This document shows positions 62,610-64,000 of a stretch of 64,000 bases of DNA, one piece after another (the stretch's first letter is position 1; every line of letters begins with the position of its first letter). The translations under genes were made by a program, and so were the position numbers. This stretch comes from Firmicutes bacterium CAG:555. GTDB taxonomy: Bacteria > Bacillota > Clostridia > Oscillospirales > Oscillospiraceae. The notes beneath the pieces were generated by a model. The model was not told the DNA's origin and did not search any database. It saw nothing but the letters and a program-made list of their open reading frames with translations. The stretch spans positions 7,354-71,353 of the forward strand of contig HF986880.1 of NCBI GenBank assembly GCA_000431075.1, written 5' to 3'.

Positions 62610-63485
62610 TCACTTCTTGCCCTGCCACTTGAGCAGCTCGTCGGTGACGGCGTTCATGCTCTCGGCAGGTCTGCCGCCGAAGCGATCCTTAAACTCGGGG
62701 CTTGCAAGCCAGAACATTTTCTTGGTCGCAGCGGCGGACATGGTGTTGTCAAGTCCCGCCTCGGCCTGCATGTGGGCGATCTCCTCGATCTCCTGACCAC
62801 GCCTAAATGAGTGCACGACATTGGTCTTTATCATCATCGGGAGCGTTACATCCAGCGGAGCGTCGGACAGGAAGGTGACGATGGAGTCGAAGATATCGTC
62901 CTCAACGCCGTAGTACCTTGCGCAGGTCATGGTCTCGATGAGGGTAGCCTCAAGGCTCTTGGTGAAGATGCTTCTTATGACCTTGAACGCAGACGCCTGA
63001 CCGATCTTGTCGCCCATGTATCTGATGTTCATGCCGAGGTCGTTGAGTATCCCGGTGACCTCCTCGGCGGCAGGACCGCTGCTGCAGCAGGGGGACTTTT
63101 CCTTGTGGATGTTGGCGGAGACCAGAACGCAGCCGTCGATGAAGGTGCAGGCGTCGCCTATATACTTCTCGACCTCGAAGACCGCCTCGGGAACGGTGGA
63201 GTTAAACTCGCAGTAGACCTGATTTTTCTTAAGATAGGGCTTGTACATCTGCGCTGTCTCCAGTGCCTTGGAGCAGCTGGTGACCGCAATGATTATATCC
63301 GCACCGTCCACGAGCTCCTCGGGGGTGTTTGCAAGCACAACGCCTGCATCGGCGCACTTTTTGAACGCCTCCCTGCCTTCGGTTTCAAACTTGATGTCAT
63401 AGCCCTTGACGGAAACGCCCTTTTTTGCAAGGCCGATGGTGACATTAGAGCCGACCTCGCCAAGACCGATAAATGCAACTGTCAT
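62610..63485 (-). CDS. NAD(P)-dependent oxidoreductase, 6-phosphogluconate dehydrogenase/DUF1932 family
   Basis: The 291-residue protein has a Rossmann N-terminus FIGLGEVGSNVTIGLAKKG and a helical C-terminal domain of the DUF1932 kind (KVIRSIFTKSLEATLIETMTCARYYGVEDD, with the catalytic-type Lys). It probably oxidises or reduces a beta-hydroxyacid. ATG at 63485 is better spaced from GGAG than the ATG two codons earlier. It lies between the MBL and RraA genes. Confidence 0.88.
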   Translation of the reverse strand: MTVAFIGLGEVGSNVTIGLAKKGVSVKGYDIKFETEGREAFKKCADAGVVLANTPEELVDGADIIIAVTSCSKALETAQMYKPYLKKNQVYCEFNSTVPEAVFEVEKYIGDACTFIDGCVLVSANIHKEKSPCCSSGPAAEEVTGILNDLGMNIRYMGDKIGQASAFKVIRSIFTKSLEATLIETMTCARYYGVEDDIFDSIVTFLSDAPLDVTLPMMIKTNVVHSFRRGQEIEEIAHMQAEAGLDNTMSAAATKKMFWLASPEFKDRFGGRPAESMNAVTDELLKWQGKK

Positions 63486-63508
63486 AATCATTCTCCTTTG
63501 CTGATTTT

Positions 63509-64000
63509 TTATTCAACTACATACTCGTCGCCCGGAGCAAGGATGAGCGTCTTTGCCTCCGGCATTATTTTTGCAAGCTCCGCCTCGAAGTCGTATGGAA
63601 CAGACGAGCCTGCGGGGTAGTGGATGGGAATTGCGACATCGACATTCCAGAACTTTGCCGCAAGCGCAGCCTCCCTTGCGTCCATCTCGTAGGGATAGCC
63701 CACGAGACCCATCACGCCGAAAAAGCCGTACTTCACGGGGTAAAGCTCGCCGAAAAGCTTCATGTCGCTGAATATCGAGGTGTCGCCGGCGAAGAATATG
63801 CCCGTGCCGTCTCTGAGAGTGACGACATAGCTCATGGGCATGCCGGTTATCTTGGTGTCGCCCATTTTGAAATAGGAAAGGTGCTTTGCCTCGATAGAGC
63901 GCACGGTTATGCCCGTGTCCTTGTGCTCAAGGCAGGTGCCCCAGACGAGCATGCGCACGAGTCTTTCGTCCACGCCGTTAAACAGCGCATAGTCACGCAC
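63509..64000 (-). CDS. MBL-fold metal-dependent hydrolase (5-prime end outside window)
   Basis: At least the C-terminal 163 residues are visible. IFFAGDTSIFSDMKLFGELYPVKYGFFGVMG (Asp ligand and following strand) and VDVAIPIHYPAGSSVPYDFEAELAK (His ligand) are typical of the UPF0173/UlaG-like beta-lactamase fold, as is the end TLILAPGDEYVV. The true start is upstream of the window edge. It heads the visible part of the operon with the dehydrogenase, RraA and Dabb genes. Confidence 0.82.
   Translation of the reverse strand: MRDYALFNGVDERLVRMLVWGTCLEHKDTGITVRSIEAKHLSYFKMGDTKITGMPMSYVVTLRDGTGIFFAGDTSIFSDMKLFGELYPVKYGFFGVMGLVGYPYEMDAREAALAAKFWNVDVAIPIHYPAGSSVPYDFEAELAKIMPEAKTLILAPGDEYVVE

Overview
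The window reads as a stretch of ordinary chromosome from a Gram-positive anaerobe of class Clostridia, most likely an uncultured Oscillospiraceae/Ruminococcaceae-type gut bacterium. The evidence is the Firmicutes gene order dnaB-rplI-gdpP and tilS-hpt-ftsH, a threonine T-box leader, ThrS without a TGS domain, a NifS/NifU-type Fe-S pair with an Rrf2 repressor, a V-type ATPase in place of F-type genes, murT, sfp-type and CsoR genes, strong GGAGG ribosome binding sites, and GC-rich coding sequence (by eye). No phage, insertion sequence, CRISPR array, tRNA or rRNA gene was recognised. Both ends cut a gene.

Layout. 1-5.7 kb: a sigma-54 module made of an Old Yellow Enzyme-type reductase with a textbook -24/-12 promoter, its probable AAA+ activator, and divergently rpoN itself, followed by a gamma-carbonic-anhydrase-like gene. 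5.7-7.9 kb: Fe-S cluster genes iscU-nifS-iscR. 8.0-12.0 kb: a polar amino-acid ABC importer whose ATPase gene overlaps a CntK/HisR-type histidine racemase gene, followed by a second binding protein that looks circularly permuted. 12.0-14.1 kb: thrS under a T-box. 14.0-18.3 kb: an AI-2E-family membrane protein and a P2-type ATPase behind a yybP-ykoY (Mn2+) riboswitch, followed by a second, unidentified leader RNA with its own terminator. 18.3-27.8 kb: housekeeping genes (TRIC channel, ychF, ftsH, hpt, tilS, dnaB, rplI, gdpP). 27.9-30.7 kb: sugar nucleotidyltransferase, LUD protein, YugP protease, cupin. 30.7-39.3 kb: a complete nine-gene V-ATPase operon (G/H-I-K-E-C-F-A-B-D) with a Na+-type K subunit. 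39.7-48.6 kb: an E2-acyltransferase-like pseudoenzyme, transglutaminase, PHP phosphoesterase, amidohydrolase, murT, glmS, azlCD, secG. 48.7-53.7 kb: mannosyltransferase-like protein, an AT-richer patch with poorly known genes, fluoride-riboswitch-controlled crcB, rlmD and a repeat-bearing lipoprotein. 53.7-58.5 kb: HD protein, phosphopantetheinyl transferase, GtrA, HAD phosphatase, TPR protein, LysR, and two very small genes. 58.6-61.5 kb: CsoR-controlled copper export with CopZ fused to CopA but preceded by its own internal start. 61.5-64 kb: the end of a catabolic-looking operon (MBL hydrolase, 6PGDH-like dehydrogenase, RraA, Dabb).

The most promising leads are the second leader RNA behind the Mn2+ riboswitch (17.83-18.10 kb), the permuted binding protein next to a histidine racemase (10.4-12.0 kb), the CopA/CopZ nested start (61.3 kb), the dual CsoR sites (58.6 kb), the E2-like protein lacking its catalytic His (39.8-40.6 kb) and a 13-bp palindromic operator shared by the rpoN region and the ABC operon.
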